Part shown: in pieces, positions 15,257-25,005 of the stretch
Position numbering within the stretch: position 1 is the first letter of the stretch
Layout of the letters: each line of letters starts with the position of its first letter
Assembly: GCF_000597725.1 (NCBI RefSeq)
Contig: NZ_JFBL01000010.1
Coordinates: forward strand, 1 to 64,000
Direction: 5' to 3'
Source of the DNA: Sulfurospirillum arcachonense DSM 9755
GTDB lineage: Bacteria; Campylobacterota; Campylobacteria; Campylobacterales; Sulfurospirillaceae
Length of the DNA: 64,000 nucleotides
The notes under the pieces: generated by a model
The model's database searches: none
Seen by the model: the letters and a program-made list of their open reading frames with translations, nothing else
Told to the model about the DNA's origin: nothing
Made by a program: the position numbers and the translations under genes

Positions 15257-16274
15257 AGTTAATAACTATTTACTAAGAAGCTTTAGTTCACTGTTTTCTT
15301 CACTATTTTTTACACTATTTTTTATAACTTCTATAGTGTTTTTCATAAAAATAGCAAGTATTACTTCTGTTATAAAAATAACTTTTTTTGAACTTGGTGT
15401 ACTCTATATTTATCTTTTACCAAACATATTACTCTATACTTTACCCGTTACATTTTTTATTGCACTAAGCTTATCTTTGTTTAATTTATCCAAAGAAAAT
15501 GAGACAATTGTACTTTTTACGCTTGGGTATAAACCACAAAAAATATCTAAACTTTTTATTATCGTAGCTTCTATTCTCTCTTCTCTTTTAATTATAAATA
15601 TTTTAGTTTTAATTCCAACAGCAAAACAGTTAAATGCAAATTTTTTAGACTATAAAAAAGCTGAAGCAAAATTTAACATCAAAGCTACAGAATTTGGACA
15701 AAAATTTTCTAATTGGTTAGTTTATATTGATAAAAGTGAACAAAAAGATAGTTTTAATGGCATTGTTATGTTTCAAGAAGCTTCTTCTAATAAAGCAGAA
15801 AAAATCATTACAGCAACTACTGCAAATATTGACAATGACAATGGTAATTTAAAACTTATTTTAGATAAAGGTAAAGCATTTGAAATATCTGATAAAAAAA
15901 TAGAACAAATTAATTTTAGTGAAATGTATATTAAAAGTGGAGAAAAAGATGAAGTAAGTAAAGTTGTAAATATACTTTCTTATTGGGAAGAAGCACTTAA
16001 AAACAAAAAAAGAGCTTATAATTTAGCTTTTTTCCTTCTCATCGCACTTTTCCCAATTGCTACAGTTTTGTTTGCTCTTAGCATTGGTATCGTTACATAT
16101 AGGTATGAAAAAAATAAAATTTACCTCTCTATGTTTACAGTAATAATAGGATATCTTGTTCCTGGTTTTCTTTTAGTAAAACTTGCAAATTTACCTGCAG
16201 TTGCTCTTGTAATTAGTATTAGTTTTATATGTTCATATATATTTTATAGAAAAAAAATTCTTTTAAAATATTAA
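15249..16274 (+). CDS. LptF/LptG family permease
   Basis: A 341-residue YjgP/YjgQ family protein: an N-terminal group of three membrane helices (about 10-115), a periplasmic beta-jellyroll (about 125-250) and three C-terminal helices (about 255-340). These permeases work with LptB to lift lipopolysaccharide from the inner membrane. Only one of the usual pair is here, so I cannot decide between LptF and LptG. It overlaps the prepilin peptidase gene by eight bases and precedes truA by nine. Confidence 0.9.
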   Translation: MGRVNNYLLRSFSSLFSSLFFTLFFITSIVFFIKIASITSVIKITFFELGVLYIYLLPNILLYTLPVTFFIALSLSLFNLSKENETIVLFTLGYKPQKISKLFIIVASILSSLLIINILVLIPTAKQLNANFLDYKKAEAKFNIKATEFGQKFSNWLVYIDKSEQKDSFNGIVMFQEASSNKAEKIITATTANIDNDNGNLKLILDKGKAFEISDKKIEQINFSEMYIKSGEKDEVSKVVNILSYWEEALKNKKRAYNLAFFLLIALFPIATVLFALSIGIVTYRYEKNKIYLSMFTVIIGYLVPGFLLVKLANLPAVALVISISFICSYIFYRKKILLKY

Positions 16275-16283
16275 GGTTTATTA

Positions 16284-17018
16284 GTGATAAAAGTAAAAAT
16301 CACACTAAGTTACGATGGGAGTAAGTTTAATGGATTTCAAATCCAAAAAAACAATAAAAAACTTACTACTGTAGCTGGATTAATAACTAAAGTATTTAAA
16401 AAGCTTAATATTCAAACTAATCTAGTAGGTAGTGGAAGAACTGATGCAGGGGTCCATGCAACTGCACAAGTATTACACTGTGAACTTCCTGATTTTTGGG
16501 AAGATTTAGAAAAACTCAAAATAAAAATAAATAAAATGTTGGCTCCTAGTATTTATATTAAATCTATAACAAATGTTAATGAGGATTTTCATGCAAGATA
16601 TGGAGCTTATAAAAGACTCTATAGATATGTTCTGTATAGTGGTGAATACCAGCCTTTTTTTGCTCCATATGCTTTACATGTAAAGGATATTAATACAAAA
16701 AAATTAAACTCAATTTTAAAAAGTTTTATAGGTACTCATGACTTTGAAAATTTTAAAAAAACTGGAAGTGATACAAAAACAGATATAAGACACATTTTCA
16801 AAGCTGGTGCATATACTTATAAAAATATGACTATTATTTACTTTTTAGGGAACTCCTTTATAAGAAGTCAAGTACGTATGATGAGTGATTTTGCTCTTAA
16901 AGTAATGAATGAAGAATTGACAATCGAGCAATTAGAAGAACAACTCAATAAAACTCAAAAACATAGTACGGCTATAATACCCTCTTGCGGACTCTATTTA
17001 GCTAAAATATTTTATTAA
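16284..17018 (+). CDS. truA: tRNA pseudouridine synthase TruA
   Basis: A 244-residue enzyme that makes pseudouridine at positions 38-40 of the tRNA anticodon arm. The catalytic Asp is in GSGRTDAGVHATAQV; YGAYKRLYRYVLY is the second family motif. GTG start at 16284. The 3' end overlaps the dgkA gene on the other strand by 17 bases. A perfect TTTACATGTAAA palindrome (16673-16684) is read as LHVK. Confidence 0.96.
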   Translation: MIKVKITLSYDGSKFNGFQIQKNNKKLTTVAGLITKVFKKLNIQTNLVGSGRTDAGVHATAQVLHCELPDFWEDLEKLKIKINKMLAPSIYIKSITNVNEDFHARYGAYKRLYRYVLYSGEYQPFFAPYALHVKDINTKKLNSILKSFIGTHDFENFKKTGSDTKTDIRHIFKAGAYTYKNMTIIYFLGNSFIRSQVRMMSDFALKVMNEELTIEQLEEQLNKTQKHSTAIIPSCGLYLAKIFY

Positions 17019-17373
17019 AATTCGTATAAAATATAGCAAACCATACACTAATACAAAGAATAATACTTAAAAAAACAACAGCACTTCCAACGTCTTTAGC
17101 CCGCCCAGCCATTTTATTATGTTTTAACGTTACAAGATCTACTACTCTTTCAATCGCACTATTTATAGCTTCAGCTATAAGTATCCCCATTAAAGTAATA
17201 AATAACAATAATTTTTCAACTACAGTTACATCTATACAAACAATAATAATTCCCATGACACAAGCTAATAAAAGTTCTATTTTAAAAGAACTTTCATTTT
17301 GAATAATATCTTTTAAACCTTTTAACGCGTATATCGTATTTTTAAACAAATTATATTTTGGCTGATTTCTCAT
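17002..17373 (-). CDS. dgkA: Diacylglycerol kinase DgkA
   Basis: A 123-residue integral membrane diacylglycerol kinase with three membrane helices. The signature EAINSAIERVVDLV matches the family ATP/Mg site (E-A-x-N-[ST]-A-I-E). It phosphorylates diacylglycerol for lipid recycling. Last gene of the minus-strand cluster, ten bases after the Memo-like gene, with its 3' end overlapping truA. Confidence 0.95.
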   Translation of the reverse strand: MRNQPKYNLFKNTIYALKGLKDIIQNESSFKIELLLACVMGIIIVCIDVTVVEKLLLFITLMGILIAEAINSAIERVVDLVTLKHNKMAGRAKDVGSAVVFLSIILCISVWFAIFYTNFNKIF

Positions 17374-17383
17374 CTATCTCTTT

Positions 17384-18157
17384 TCAATAAACTATTGCAC
17401 TATAATAACCAACAACTCTTTTCATATCATTAGTTATATCACCACTTGTTCTATAATCTATACTCTTTACATGTAAACTCATTTTTTTGACTACATGTAA
17501 AAGTGCGACTACTCCTTGCATACCACATGCCTCACCTTTTTGAAGTATATCCACATCTATATTTTCTATACCTTCAATACAGTATTTATCAAGTGTATTT
17601 GCTTTGTCTTGATCATAAAAATGACTTAAATCTGTACTTATGACTAAAAGAGTATTCTCTTCTTTAAGTATAGTCTCGATTAAATTATCTAAATTCGCAT
17701 TTTGTCCATAAACACATTCTATTAAAGTAGCCTTTGGAAAATAGTGTTTAATAAAAGGAAATTGTACTTCTGTACTATGTTCAGCATGTTCAACTGAAAC
17801 AAATTCAAACCTCGATTTCAAATTTTTTTTAAACTCGATATCAGCTTTAATATCACCAAAGGGAGTTTCATAAGAGCTATACATATTCATGCTAACTCCA
17901 TAAAATCCAACTCTATGACTAGGTCCAATAACAACTACCCTTTTAGGCATTTTGTTTACGTTTCTAAAAGCAAGATTTGCAGTAAAACCACTATAAACAT
18001 AACCAGCATGAGGTACAATAAGTGCTTTGACATCTTCATTATATAAAGAGTCATTAAATTGCTGAGAAATTAAATCATTAAAATAATTAAATGAAGATAT
18101 CACTTCAGCACTAGTAGCTGGATAAAAAACTCCTGCTACACTCATTTCTCTTGTCAT
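17384..18157 (-). CDS. Memo-like protein (AmmeMemoRadiSam system protein B)
   Basis: A 257-residue Memo family protein related to extradiol dioxygenases. The likely metal ligands and active-site residues are seen in VPHAGYVYSG, GPSHRV and ISTDLSHFYD, with CGMQGVVALLH near the C-terminus (C is kept in the family). In bacteria the family is often linked to AMMECR1 and a radical SAM protein, but neither is next to it. The reaction is not established. It overlaps the upstream gene by four bases. Two palindrome copies lie in the 3' part (17466-17477 and about 17489-17500). Confidence 0.92.
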   Translation of the reverse strand: MTREMSVAGVFYPATSAEVISSFNYFNDLISQQFNDSLYNEDVKALIVPHAGYVYSGFTANLAFRNVNKMPKRVVVIGPSHRVGFYGVSMNMYSSYETPFGDIKADIEFKKNLKSRFEFVSVEHAEHSTEVQFPFIKHYFPKATLIECVYGQNANLDNLIETILKEENTLLVISTDLSHFYDQDKANTLDKYCIEGIENIDVDILQKGEACGMQGVVALLHVVKKMSLHVKSIDYRTSGDITNDMKRVVGYYSAIVY

Positions 18158-19377
18158 GATTCTACAATAACTCCATCCTTCAAGACCTTTTTAACTTCTC
18201 CAAAAAGAGTATCACCATTGTATAAAGAACTTTTGTCATTTATTATTTTTGATACTTTTTCATCAAAAATAACTAAATCTGCTTTATATCCAACTTCTAC
18301 TTTACCAATATCATCTCTATCTATTATATGTGCTGGATTTAATGAACACAATGTTAATAATCTATCCATTGAAATCATTTCACTCTTTACAAGATGCGTA
18401 TAACACAAAGATAAATACTCTTCAATACAACCAATTCCAAATGCTGCATCATCAAATGCCACATCTTTATAAGTCACTGATTTTGGTGAGTGTAAACTTG
18501 TAAGAGCATCTATATTACCAAGTACTAACTCACTTAACATTGCTACTCTTTCACTCTCTTCTCTTAAAGGAGGCATTATTTTAGCATAGGTATTAAAACC
18601 ATCACAACTATTTTCATTTTTGCACAAATGATGAATAGAAATTTCTCTATATATATTTTTATTAATTTTTTTCATCTCTTTTAATATACTAATTGAGCGT
18701 TTTGTAGAGAGTGATTGAAAAATAATTTTTGTATTGTTTATCAAAGAAATTTCAGCAATTTTTGCTACTTCTGAATTTTCTGAAACCTTAGAAATACCAC
18801 CAAGACCAAGCCTAAATGAAACTTCTCCTTCATTCATAACTCCATTGTCATCTAAATCAGCATCATAACATTTACAAAAAATTGGAGCTTTTTTCATTCT
18901 TGCATATTGAAATCCACGTTTTAAAACATTTGTATTACTAGAAGAAGGCGTCCAAATTGCTGTTGCACCATTATTTAAAAGTGTTGCAATGTTATTTAAT
19001 CTTTCATCTTCTTCATTTGATAAAGGAGCTGCAACGTGCAAATCACACTCTTCTTTTTCTGCCTTAATTTTAAAATGTTCAAGCAAAGTTGAATTATCTA
19101 GTCTAGGAGAAAAATCTGGCATTATTACGCTGGTTGTAACCCCTCCATGTAAAGATGTTTTTGTTAGTTTTTTCAAAGAGTTACTATTTAACTGTGAATT
19201 TGCTAATCTTACATTTAAATCAACAAGACCTGGTAAAAGAAAACTTTTTTGTGCATCTATTATTCTTATATTTTCAGATATTTCAATACTATCTTCTATA
19301 GATTCTATTTTTCCATCTTTTATTAATACATCTTTTATTTCTAAACTAACTAACTTAGCATTTTTAATTAATATCAT
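18154..19377 (-). CDS. Dihydroorotase-like protein, probably inactive
   Basis: A 407-residue amidohydrolase of the class I dihydroorotase (PyrC) type. The fold markers are there (FLLPGLVDLN, IHHLCKNENS, KIMPPLREESERVA, IDALTSLHSPKS, YKADLVIFDE), but the first metal motif DxHxH reads D53-L-N55-V-R57, losing both histidines, and the catalytic Asp of the DHAPH region is Leu (SLHSPK). It therefore probably cannot hydrolyse dihydroorotate. Such pseudo-dihydroorotases are known as structural partners of aspartate transcarbamoylase in several bacteria, and a PyrB-stabilising role is the best guess. No pyrB is in the window. Confidence 0.88.
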   Translation of the reverse strand: MILIKNAKLVSLEIKDVLIKDGKIESIEDSIEISENIRIIDAQKSFLLPGLVDLNVRLANSQLNSNSLKKLTKTSLHGGVTTSVIMPDFSPRLDNSTLLEHFKIKAEKEECDLHVAAPLSNEEDERLNNIATLLNNGATAIWTPSSSNTNVLKRGFQYARMKKAPIFCKCYDADLDDNGVMNEGEVSFRLGLGGISKVSENSEVAKIAEISLINNTKIIFQSLSTKRSISILKEMKKINKNIYREISIHHLCKNENSCDGFNTYAKIMPPLREESERVAMLSELVLGNIDALTSLHSPKSVTYKDVAFDDAAFGIGCIEEYLSLCYTHLVKSEMISMDRLLTLCSLNPAHIIDRDDIGKVEVGYKADLVIFDEKVSKIINDKSSLYNGDTLFGEVKKVLKDGVIVES

Positions 19378-20437
19378 ATTTACCCTTTAGTTTAACTACT
19401 CTTTCATAAGAGTCAATTATCTCTTCTTTTTTAATTTCACCTTTTTTAACGGCTTCTAGTATAATGTCTGTTACTTCTTTAATAACACTTGATTTTTTTG
19501 TAAAATAGCTTGAAAAAACCAAAACATCTACATCTGCATTTATAGCGAGTTTTACACTCTCTTTTAGAGTATATCTATCGCTAATAGCTTTCATCCTCAT
19601 ATCGTCACTAAAAACTACACCTTGAAACTCTAACTTATTTCTTAATAGCCCTTTTATTGTATTTTTTGAAAGAGAAGCTGGATATATTTTATCAAATTTG
19701 TCTAAACTAATGTGCCCAACCATAATAGCATCGACTCTATCATATTTAATCAAATCATAATATGGTTTTAACTCTTTATACTGCCAAGTAGTACTTACAT
19801 CTGTTAAATCTTTATGAGAATCTTTTTTGGCACTTCCATGTCCTGGAAAATGTTTTAAAACTGTGATTATTCCTCTACTTTTATGAGCATTTATAAATTC
19901 TGTTGCATAAGCTACAACTATTTCTTCTTGGTCAGAATAGGCTCTTTTTTTAGCTCCAATTGCAGGTGAGTTTGGATTGATATTAAGGTCAACTACAGGA
20001 CCAAAATTTACATTAAAACCATATTCTTTCAACTCATTAGCCATTTTTTCATACGTTTCATATGTTTGTGTAAGAGTTTTATTTCTTGCTAATTCAAAAG
20101 CTGCATCATATGAATGAAAACTATTTTTTTCTGATAACCTTTGAACTTTTCCACCCTCTTGATCTATTGCAATAAAAAGAGGATTTTTTGTTTTTACAGA
20201 AGATAAATAAGTAGTCAGTTTTAAAAGTTGTTTAGGATTTTCAATATTATTACCAAAGAGAATTACTCCTCCTATTTTTTCATTTTCAATATCCCTTTTA
20301 AGCTGTTTCACCCATTTTTCACTTGGTTTGCTCCCACCAACTCCAACCATAATCATTTGAGATATCATATACTCTAATGATGGTGTTTTAGAATAGACTG
20401 ATGAGATTAATAAAAATAAAATTACTATATATTTCAT
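19364..20437 (-). CDS. nagZ: Beta-N-acetylglucosaminidase NagZ, exported form
   Basis: A 357-residue family 3 glycoside hydrolase. The NagZ signature KHFPGHGSAKKDSH holds the catalytic His of the flexible loop, and VVFSDDMRMKA contains the nucleophile Asp. It removes GlcNAc from muropeptides. Residues 1-16 (MKYIVILFLLISSVYS) look like a signal peptide, so unlike cytoplasmic E. coli NagZ this one may act in the periplasm. It overlaps the dihydroorotase-like gene by 14 bases and abuts gpsA. Confidence 0.92.
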   Translation of the reverse strand: MKYIVILFLLISSVYSKTPSLEYMISQMIMVGVGGSKPSEKWVKQLKRDIENEKIGGVILFGNNIENPKQLLKLTTYLSSVKTKNPLFIAIDQEGGKVQRLSEKNSFHSYDAAFELARNKTLTQTYETYEKMANELKEYGFNVNFGPVVDLNINPNSPAIGAKKRAYSDQEEIVVAYATEFINAHKSRGIITVLKHFPGHGSAKKDSHKDLTDVSTTWQYKELKPYYDLIKYDRVDAIMVGHISLDKFDKIYPASLSKNTIKGLLRNKLEFQGVVFSDDMRMKAISDRYTLKESVKLAINADVDVLVFSSYFTKKSSVIKEVTDIILEAVKKGEIKKEEIIDSYERVVKLKGKYDIN

Positions 20438-21321
20438 TATGCTAACAAATCTTTCAAACTTTCTTTAGGTGACTTACCTTTTAAAACCTTATATACTTCA
20501 TCAACTATAGGAGTATAAATACCCTCTTTTTTTGATAATTCATATATAGCATCTGTTGTAAAAACGCCTTCTGCTACTTCTCCAAGCTCAATTAAGATAT
20601 CTTCCAATTTTTTTTCCTTAGCTAATGCAATACCAACTCTAAAATTGCGAGAAAGTGTACTTGATGCTGTTAAAAATAGATCACCTGCTCCACTTAAACC
20701 TAAAAATGTTTCATCCTTCGCTCCATAAAACTTTCCAAAACGTCTCATTTCAACTAAACCTCTTGAAATTAAACTGGCTCTTGCATTGTTACCAAGTTCT
20801 AATCCCTCACATATTCCACTTGCTATTGCTAAAACATTTTTATAGGCTCCACATATTTCAGCCCCAATAATATCATCTGAAATGTATGTTTTTATGAAAT
20901 CTGGAAAAAAAGATGCAAATTTATTAGCCAAATTACTATTTGTTGCATTAATCACTACACAAGTTGGCAAAGACTTTATAACTTCTGCTGCAAAAGATGG
21001 ACCTGAAAGAAAAGCTAAATTATCTTCAGGAACAAACTCTTTATAAATATCATTTAAAAATGCTCCGGTACCTTTTTCAATACCTTTAGCTGCTACTAAT
21101 ATTTTTTGGTTTTTAAACTCAAAATTTTCTTTTAACCAAGCTCTTACAATCTGTGCGGGAAGTGCCATAATCAAATATTCGCACGCCAATGCTTCACTCA
21201 TTGGTACAAAGTTTTTTATCTCTTTTTTTGTTCGCGAAGATATTTTACATGTAAAGCTTTTTGATAAAGAAAAGTGAATGGCTTGTCCCCATTTACCAGC
21301 ACCAATTACAGCTATATTCAT
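20437..21321 (-). CDS. gpsA: Glycerol-3-phosphate dehydrogenase GpsA
   Basis: A 294-residue NAD(P)-dependent enzyme that reduces dihydroxyacetone phosphate to sn-glycerol-3-phosphate for phospholipid synthesis. The Rossmann loop GAGKWGQA is at residues 7-14; FLSGPSFAAEV, CGAYKNVLAIASGICEGL (catalytic Lys) and GLSGAGDLFLTASS are the family motifs. The N-terminus is short. A perfect copy of the 12-base palindrome (21244-21255) is read as FTCK. Four-base overlap with the upstream TrkA-N gene. Confidence 0.96.
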   Translation of the reverse strand: MNIAVIGAGKWGQAIHFSLSKSFTCKISSRTKKEIKNFVPMSEALACEYLIMALPAQIVRAWLKENFEFKNQKILVAAKGIEKGTGAFLNDIYKEFVPEDNLAFLSGPSFAAEVIKSLPTCVVINATNSNLANKFASFFPDFIKTYISDDIIGAEICGAYKNVLAIASGICEGLELGNNARASLISRGLVEMRRFGKFYGAKDETFLGLSGAGDLFLTASSTLSRNFRVGIALAKEKKLEDILIELGEVAEGVFTTDAIYELSKKEGIYTPIVDEVYKVLKGKSPKESLKDLLA

Positions 21322-22010
21322 TTTGATCCTACTTTTTGTTTAAAATTTTGAATGTTCATTTTACTTCCAAGAACAACAATAACATCTTCATCATCTATTT
21401 TATGATTAAGCCCTTGAGAACAAAAAATAAATTCTTCTCCTAATTCTCTATCTAGGATACCTAAAAATATCAAATCAAATTCACGAAAGATATTAGTATC
21501 ATTAAAATATACTCCATTTAAAATAGAATCTTTCACTATTTTTATTTCGCTAATAGCTAATTTATTTGTATGTGATGAAAACAAATTTAAAACTTTAGAA
21601 ACTTGTGGTTTATCAATAATCCTAAAAGCCTTAAGCGCACCAACATCATATGGACTTATAGTTCTATTTGCACCAGCTAAAAGCATCTTTTTTTCATCTT
21701 CTTTTTTGTAAATTAAAGTCAAAATTTTTAAATTTTTATCTATATTTCTAGCAGAAAGTGTTACAAAAAGGTTTAAACTATCATTACTTGATGTACAAAA
21801 CAATATTTTAGCATCTTCTCCAATGCCCATTTCATTTAACAATTTATCATCGTTAAATGTAGAATGTCTAGCAAAAAAGCCATCTTCATTCGCCTGTGCA
21901 ACATGTAAAGGATTTTCATCTATAATATTTAACTCATACTCATCTGGATGTAATAGTTTTGCAATTTCACGACCAGTTTTTGAATAACCAAATAATACAA
22001 TCTTAATCAT
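21318..22010 (-). CDS. TrkA-N/RCK domain protein
   Basis: A 230-residue soluble protein with an NAD-binding TrkA-N (RCK) domain (about 1-120, GYSKTGREIAKLL) and a C-terminal TrkA-C-like segment (about 150-225). It overlaps by four bases the gene for a potassium channel that carries its own RCK domain, so it is a likely regulatory subunit of that channel, perhaps replacing or adding to the channel's own gating ring. The first glycine motif is GYSKTG instead of GxGxxG. Confidence 0.85.
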   Translation of the reverse strand: MIKIVLFGYSKTGREIAKLLHPDEYELNIIDENPLHVAQANEDGFFARHSTFNDDKLLNEMGIGEDAKILFCTSSNDSLNLFVTLSARNIDKNLKILTLIYKKEDEKKMLLAGANRTISPYDVGALKAFRIIDKPQVSKVLNLFSSHTNKLAISEIKIVKDSILNGVYFNDTNIFREFDLIFLGILDRELGEEFIFCSQGLNHKIDDEDVIVVLGSKMNIQNFKQKVGSK

Positions 22011-23560
22011 GCAAATTGCCTTGATATACGCTTTTTAATTTTTTCTATATTTTCTTCATCACCGATTACTACTAAAGTATCTTTTTCTTCAAATTTATAG
22101 GTATAAAAATCTGGATTAAAAATATAATTTTTGCTATGACCATTTTTTAAAATAGCAATAGTTGTTATATTTAATTCTTTCATTCCAATATCAACCATAT
22201 TCTTGCCAATAAGATTACTTCCTTTTAAAATATTTATTTCATCAAGAATTATAGAACTATTTTGCAATAAAATATTTTCAATTGCATCAAATTTAACAGA
22301 ATTTCCTATATACTCAACTGCTACCTCTGCAACTGTTTCATAAGGGAAGATGACATGATCTGCTTTTGCAATTTTAAATTTTTTAATATTTTCATCATTA
22401 TTAGCTCGAACTATAACTTCAATATCTTTTTTTTCCGCTTTTATTGTCAACAAAATAGAAAGGTTTAAAGCATCACTATCTGTAGTTATTACAACTTTTT
22501 CAACATCATTCTTAAAAACTACATTATTAATAGTTTCATATTCAGAAGCATCTGCTTTGATATACATAAATCCAAGTTCTTTTGCTTTTAAAATATTCTC
22601 TTCATCTTTATCAACTACTATAAACTTTTTTTTATTTTTATGTAACTCATCTGCTAAAGTTTTTCCCATTCTTCCAAAACCAAATATAGCAATAAGATGA
22701 TTAAGTTTATGAGCTTGAGTTAAAAGTTGATTTTCTCTTACAATATCAATCTTATCAGAAAGAGCATTTGTCACAATGGAAGTAGCAAGTACGAGTATTA
22801 GAAATCCTCCACCAACAAGAAATAAAGTTACTATTTTACCAGTAAATGTCACTGGTGTTATATCTCCATATCCCACAGTTGTAATCGTAATAATAGCCCA
22901 ATAAACAGCATCTAAAAAAGATGTTATATTTGGATTATTTCCAATTCCTTCAAATACATACATAATTGTTGAAGAAAGAAAAACTGTAAAAATTCCTATT
23001 AAAAATAGAAAATTAAATTCAAATTTTTTATCACTTAAAACTTTAAAAAATATATTTAAACTTTTTGTATATCGAAAGATTTTTAAAAGTCTAAAAATTA
23101 AAAATATTCTTAAAATTCTAAGTGGTCTATATGTAGGGAGAATTGCTAGTAAATCAATAATTGACATTGGAGAAAAAATATATTTTATTTTTTTAAAAAA
23201 ATATATTTTACACATTTTTACTAAACTAGGCTTTAATCCTAAATTAATCATTCTTTCATGATACTTTATGATATCTAACCGAATATCATCATGAATCCAA
23301 AATCTACCTAACCACTCTAGTATAAATATGCTCACCGCTAAATTTTCAACAAATTCAAAGTGATATGGTAATTCATGTGCTATATCATAAATTAATATTG
23401 AAACCGTTATTAAAACTAAGAAGATTATAAATGCATCAAAATATGGTTTTATCTTTGACTTTGGATTTTCTAAAATATCATAAGCAACACTTTTTGCCTT
23501 TTTATAATTTTTGCATGCGTCTAAAAAATATACAAAAGAGACAATAAGCCTTGCTATCAT
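22007..23560 (-). CDS. Potassium channel with RCK domains
   Basis: A 517-residue ion channel. A voltage-sensor-like group of helices (about 35-190, with an Arg-rich stretch around RPLRILRIFLIFRLLKIFRY) precedes the pore; the selectivity filter TTVGYGDITP is at about 229-238. A TrkA-N domain follows (IFGFGRMGKTLADEL) and then a TrkA-C domain to the C-terminus. It probably carries potassium and is gated by a ligand bound to the RCK domain. The Arg pattern recalls six-helix voltage-gated channels. The gene is five bases from gatB. Confidence 0.92.
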   Translation of the reverse strand: MIARLIVSFVYFLDACKNYKKAKSVAYDILENPKSKIKPYFDAFIIFLVLITVSILIYDIAHELPYHFEFVENLAVSIFILEWLGRFWIHDDIRLDIIKYHERMINLGLKPSLVKMCKIYFFKKIKYIFSPMSIIDLLAILPTYRPLRILRIFLIFRLLKIFRYTKSLNIFFKVLSDKKFEFNFLFLIGIFTVFLSSTIMYVFEGIGNNPNITSFLDAVYWAIITITTVGYGDITPVTFTGKIVTLFLVGGGFLILVLATSIVTNALSDKIDIVRENQLLTQAHKLNHLIAIFGFGRMGKTLADELHKNKKKFIVVDKDEENILKAKELGFMYIKADASEYETINNVVFKNDVEKVVITTDSDALNLSILLTIKAEKKDIEVIVRANNDENIKKFKIAKADHVIFPYETVAEVAVEYIGNSVKFDAIENILLQNSSIILDEINILKGSNLIGKNMVDIGMKELNITTIAILKNGHSKNYIFNPDFYTYKFEEKDTLVVIGDEENIEKIKKRISRQFA

Positions 23561-23565
23561 TAGTT

Positions 23566-24990
23566 TTAACCCAATCTTTGTTTTAAAAGTTCATTTACTT
23601 TTCCTGGGTTTGCTGTACCTTTACTTGCTTTCATAGTTTGACCTACAAAAAAGCCAAATAATTTATCTTTTCCACTTTTGTATTGTTCTACTTTATCAGT
23701 ATTAGCAGCAATAATAGCATCAATCATTTCTAAAATTGCTCCATCATCACTTACTTGTTTAAGTCCAAGTTTTTCTATCGTTGCATCAACACTTACATCA
23801 TTTTCCATCAGAAAATCAAGTACTTCTTTAGCAGCTTTACCACTTATAGTACCATCTTTAATTCTTTTCACTAAAGTTCCAAGTTTTTGTGCATTTACAG
23901 GAGATGTAACTGCTGACATACCTCCACTAAAGCGTCCTAGAAGTTCTACTGTAAGCCAAGTAACACTCATCTTAGCATCAGCACCCTCTTTTATCATATT
24001 TTCAAAGAAATGAGCCATTTCAACTAAACCTGTTATAACAGTGGCATCATATTCTTTTATTCCATATTCATTTACAAATCTATTTTTCTTTTCATCAGGA
24101 AGTTCTGGGATTTTTATACACTCTTCCATCATCTCATCAGGAATTACAACAGGAAGTAAATCAGGATCTGGGAAATAGCGATACTCTGCACTATCCTCTT
24201 TTCCTCTCATGGATTTTGTGACACCTTTATCGACATCAAAAAGTCTTGTCTCTTGTACAACTTCTTCATCATATCTTCCATCTTCCCAAGCTTCACACTG
24301 TCTTTGTACTTCATACTCAATAGCTTTTTGAATAAATTTAAAAGAGTTAAGATTTTTAATCTCTGCTCTTGTATAAAGTTTATCCTCGCCCTTAGGACGG
24401 ATTGATATATTTACATCACATCTAAAGCTACCTTCTTGCATATTTGCATCACTTATATCTAAATACCTTACAATAGAATGAAGTTTTTTAAGGTATCTTA
24501 TTGCTTCATCTGCACTTCTCATATCAGGTTCACTTACAATTTCAAGTAAAGGTGTGCCTGCACGATTTAAATCAACATGACTAACTGAGCCATGATGATT
24601 GTTCTTTCCCGCATCTTCTTCAAGGTGAGCACGTGTAACACCGATAGTTTTTTGTGTTCCATCCTCAAAATCAATAATAACTTCTCCACCTTCAACAATA
24701 GGAATTTCAAATTGACTAATTTGATACCCTTTTGGAAGATCTGGATAGAAATAGTTTTTTCTATTAAAAATTGATTTTTTATGTACCGTTGCACCAATAG
24801 CTGTTCCAAATGCTATAGATTTTTTTACTGTTTCTATATTTAAGACTGGTAAAGCACCAGGTAACCCTAAACACACTGTACAAACATTTGTATTTGGCGC
24901 ATCACCAAAACTAGTTGGGCAAGAACAAAATATTTTTGTTTTTGTATTGAGTTGAGCGTGTACTTCTAATCCTATAACAACTTCGAACAT
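23566..24990 (-). CDS. gatB: Asp/Glu-tRNA amidotransferase subunit B
   Basis: GatB, 474 residues, which phosphorylates and amidates Glu-tRNAGln (and Asp-tRNAAsn) using ammonia from GatA. N-terminal kinase domain with [21 protein letters not shown], a cradle domain with [17 protein letters not shown] and a C-terminal YqeY-like tail. The CxC...CxxC zinc ligands are visible near residues 22-41. GatA and GatC are not in the window. Confidence 0.97.
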   Translation of the reverse strand: MFEVVIGLEVHAQLNTKTKIFCSCPTSFGDAPNTNVCTVCLGLPGALPVLNIETVKKSIAFGTAIGATVHKKSIFNRKNYFYPDLPKGYQISQFEIPIVEGGEVIIDFEDGTQKTIGVTRAHLEEDAGKNNHHGSVSHVDLNRAGTPLLEIVSEPDMRSADEAIRYLKKLHSIVRYLDISDANMQEGSFRCDVNISIRPKGEDKLYTRAEIKNLNSFKFIQKAIEYEVQRQCEAWEDGRYDEEVVQETRLFDVDKGVTKSMRGKEDSAEYRYFPDPDLLPVVIPDEMMEECIKIPELPDEKKNRFVNEYGIKEYDATVITGLVEMAHFFENMIKEGADAKMSVTWLTVELLGRFSGGMSAVTSPVNAQKLGTLVKRIKDGTISGKAAKEVLDFLMENDVSVDATIEKLGLKQVSDDGAILEMIDAIIAANTDKVEQYKSGKDKLFGFFVGQTMKASKGTANPGKVNELLKQRLG

Positions 24991-25005
24991 ATTAATATAA
25001 CCTTT

